DNA from: Clostridia bacterium
GTDB lineage: Bacteria; Bacillota; Clostridia; Oscillospirales; Oscillospiraceae
Assembly (NCBI GenBank): GCA_003245395.1
Contig: QKDF01000277.1
Location: 1-6,218, forward strand
Direction of reading: 5' to 3'
Length of the DNA stretch: 6,218 bases
Each line of letters opens with the position of its first letter. Position 1 is the first letter of the stretch. This document shows positions 5,551 to 6,218 of this stretch, one piece after another. Position numbers and translations under genes: made by a program. The notes under the pieces were generated by a model. That model was not told the DNA's origin. It searched no databases and was given only the letters and a program-made list of their open reading frames with translations.

Positions 5551-6218
5551 CACAGCTTTCCCCCCAGAATTTCTTTCTGCATGGCGATCAGCTCCCGGTT
5601 GCCCTTGGCGCACAGCCGCACCAAATCCTGCTGCTCCGCCACGGTGAAGGGGCGGCCCTCGCCGGTGCCCTGAAGCTCGATGATCTCGCCCCGCTCGTCC
5701 ATGACGCAGTTCAGATCCACCTGGGCACGGCTATCCTCGCTGTACTGCAAATCCAGCATTGCCGTGTCCTCCACAATGCCCGCGGACACGCCGGAGACGA
5801 ACCGCCGCACGGGAGTCGCGCCCAGCGCGCCGTCCCGCACCAGCTTTCGGCAGGCCAGCGCCATGGCGATAAAGCCGCCGGTGACCGAGGCGGTGCGGGT
5901 GCCGCCGTCGCCCTGGAGTACGTCGCAGTCGATGGTGATCGTCCGCTCGCCCAGCTTTTTCATGTCGATGGCCGCCCGCAGGCTGCGGCCCACCAGCCGC
6001 TGGATCTCCGCGCTGCGAGGGGAAAGTTTCAGCTTATCGATGTCCCGGCGGCTGCGATCCCGGTTGGCCCGGGGCAGCATGGAATACTCCGCCGTCACCC
6101 AGCCCGACCCCAGCGGGACGTGGGGCGGGATGCGGTCCTCTACGCTGGCGCAGCAGAGCACCATGGTGTTCCCGCAGCGGATCAGGCAGCTGCCCTCGGC
6201 AAATTTTACGAAATCGGT
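5550..6218 (-). CDS. rph: Ribonuclease PH, 5' end cut by the window edge
   Basis: Phosphate-dependent 3'-to-5' exoribonuclease that trims tRNA 3' ends and other structured RNAs; family members form a hexamer in the cytoplasm. The frame is open from the right edge, giving 222 residues that begin TDFVKFAEGSCLIRCGNT; full proteins have about 240-250, so roughly 15-20 N-terminal residues with the true start lie outside. Numbered from the window edge: VTAEYSMLPRA (41-51), RSRRD (55-59), EIQRLVGRSLRA (71-82), GDGGTRTASVTG (103-114) with the phosphate-binding Thr-Arg, and YSEDSRAQVDLNCVM (159-173) with the Asp pair expected at the metal site. The usual GRT before EIQRL reads PRS here. The internal ATG at 6164 is not the start because homology continues upstream. 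The stop shares a base with the rdgB start. Confidence 0.97.
   Translation of the reverse strand, partial: TDFVKFAEGSCLIRCGNTMVLCCASVEDRIPPHVPLGSGWVTAEYSMLPRANRDRSRRDIDKLKLSPRSAEIQRLVGRSLRAAIDMKKLGERTITIDCDVLQGDGGTRTASVTGGFIAMALACRKLVRDGALGATPVRRFVSGVSAGIVEDTAMLDLQYSEDSRAQVDLNCVMDERGEIIELQGTGEGRPFTVAEQQDLVRLCAKGNRELIAMQKEILGGKL

Noticed and set aside
5551..5613. Longer RdgB starting at the ATG at 5613
   Set aside because: The extra residues lie inside rph in another frame and do not resemble RdgB; the ATG at 5550 gives the standard N-terminus.

Overview
The window looks like a chromosomal housekeeping segment from a GC-rich, low-copy-mobile region of a Clostridia bacterium. The best guess is an Oscillospiraceae-type gut Firmicute (Flavonifractor, Pseudoflavonifractor or Oscillibacter relatives). 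The reasons are strong AAGGAG-type Shine-Dalgarno sites, a leucine T-box in front of leuS, a LytR-CpsA-Psr (LCP) protein with one N-terminal membrane anchor, and the gene order rph, rdgB, yhbY, nadD-yqeK, LCP, rsfS. The genus is inference only. No mobile elements, CRISPR arrays, tRNA or rRNA genes were seen.

All genes lie on the minus strand, so transcription runs from the right edge to the left. Right part (6218 to 1459): one tightly packed six-gene block. It starts with RNase PH (5' end cut by the window), then the RdgB/HAM1 house-cleaning NTP pyrophosphatase (stop and start overlap as TGATG), the small CRM-domain ribosome-associated protein YhbY, and a single-chain fusion of NadD (nicotinate mononucleotide adenylyltransferase) with a YqeK-type HD phosphohydrolase. 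A membrane-anchored LCP wall-polymer ligase with a long Thr/Gly/Asp repeat tail (ATGA overlap with the previous gene) and the ribosome silencing factor RsfS complete the block. Gaps are between -4 and 33 bases and no internal promoter was seen, so it reads as one operon. The genes join RNA maturation and ribosome assembly or silencing (rph, yhbY, rsfS), nucleotide hygiene and NAD synthesis (rdgB, nadD-yqeK) and cell-wall glycopolymer attachment (LCP).

Middle (1458 to 988): a 471-base gene-free stretch that is almost fully explained. It has a possible weak hairpin after rsfS, a near-consensus sigma-A promoter, and a complete T-box leader with Stem I, a CUG leucine specifier, the T-box core, an exact antiterminator and a competing intrinsic terminator. 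Left part (987 to 1): the first 329 codons of leuS, which run off the left edge.

The window does not contain a convincing previously undescribed system. The points most worth a second look are the leuS T-box with a non-standard bulge sequence, the NadD-YqeK fusion, and the repeat-built C-terminal tail of the LCP protein.
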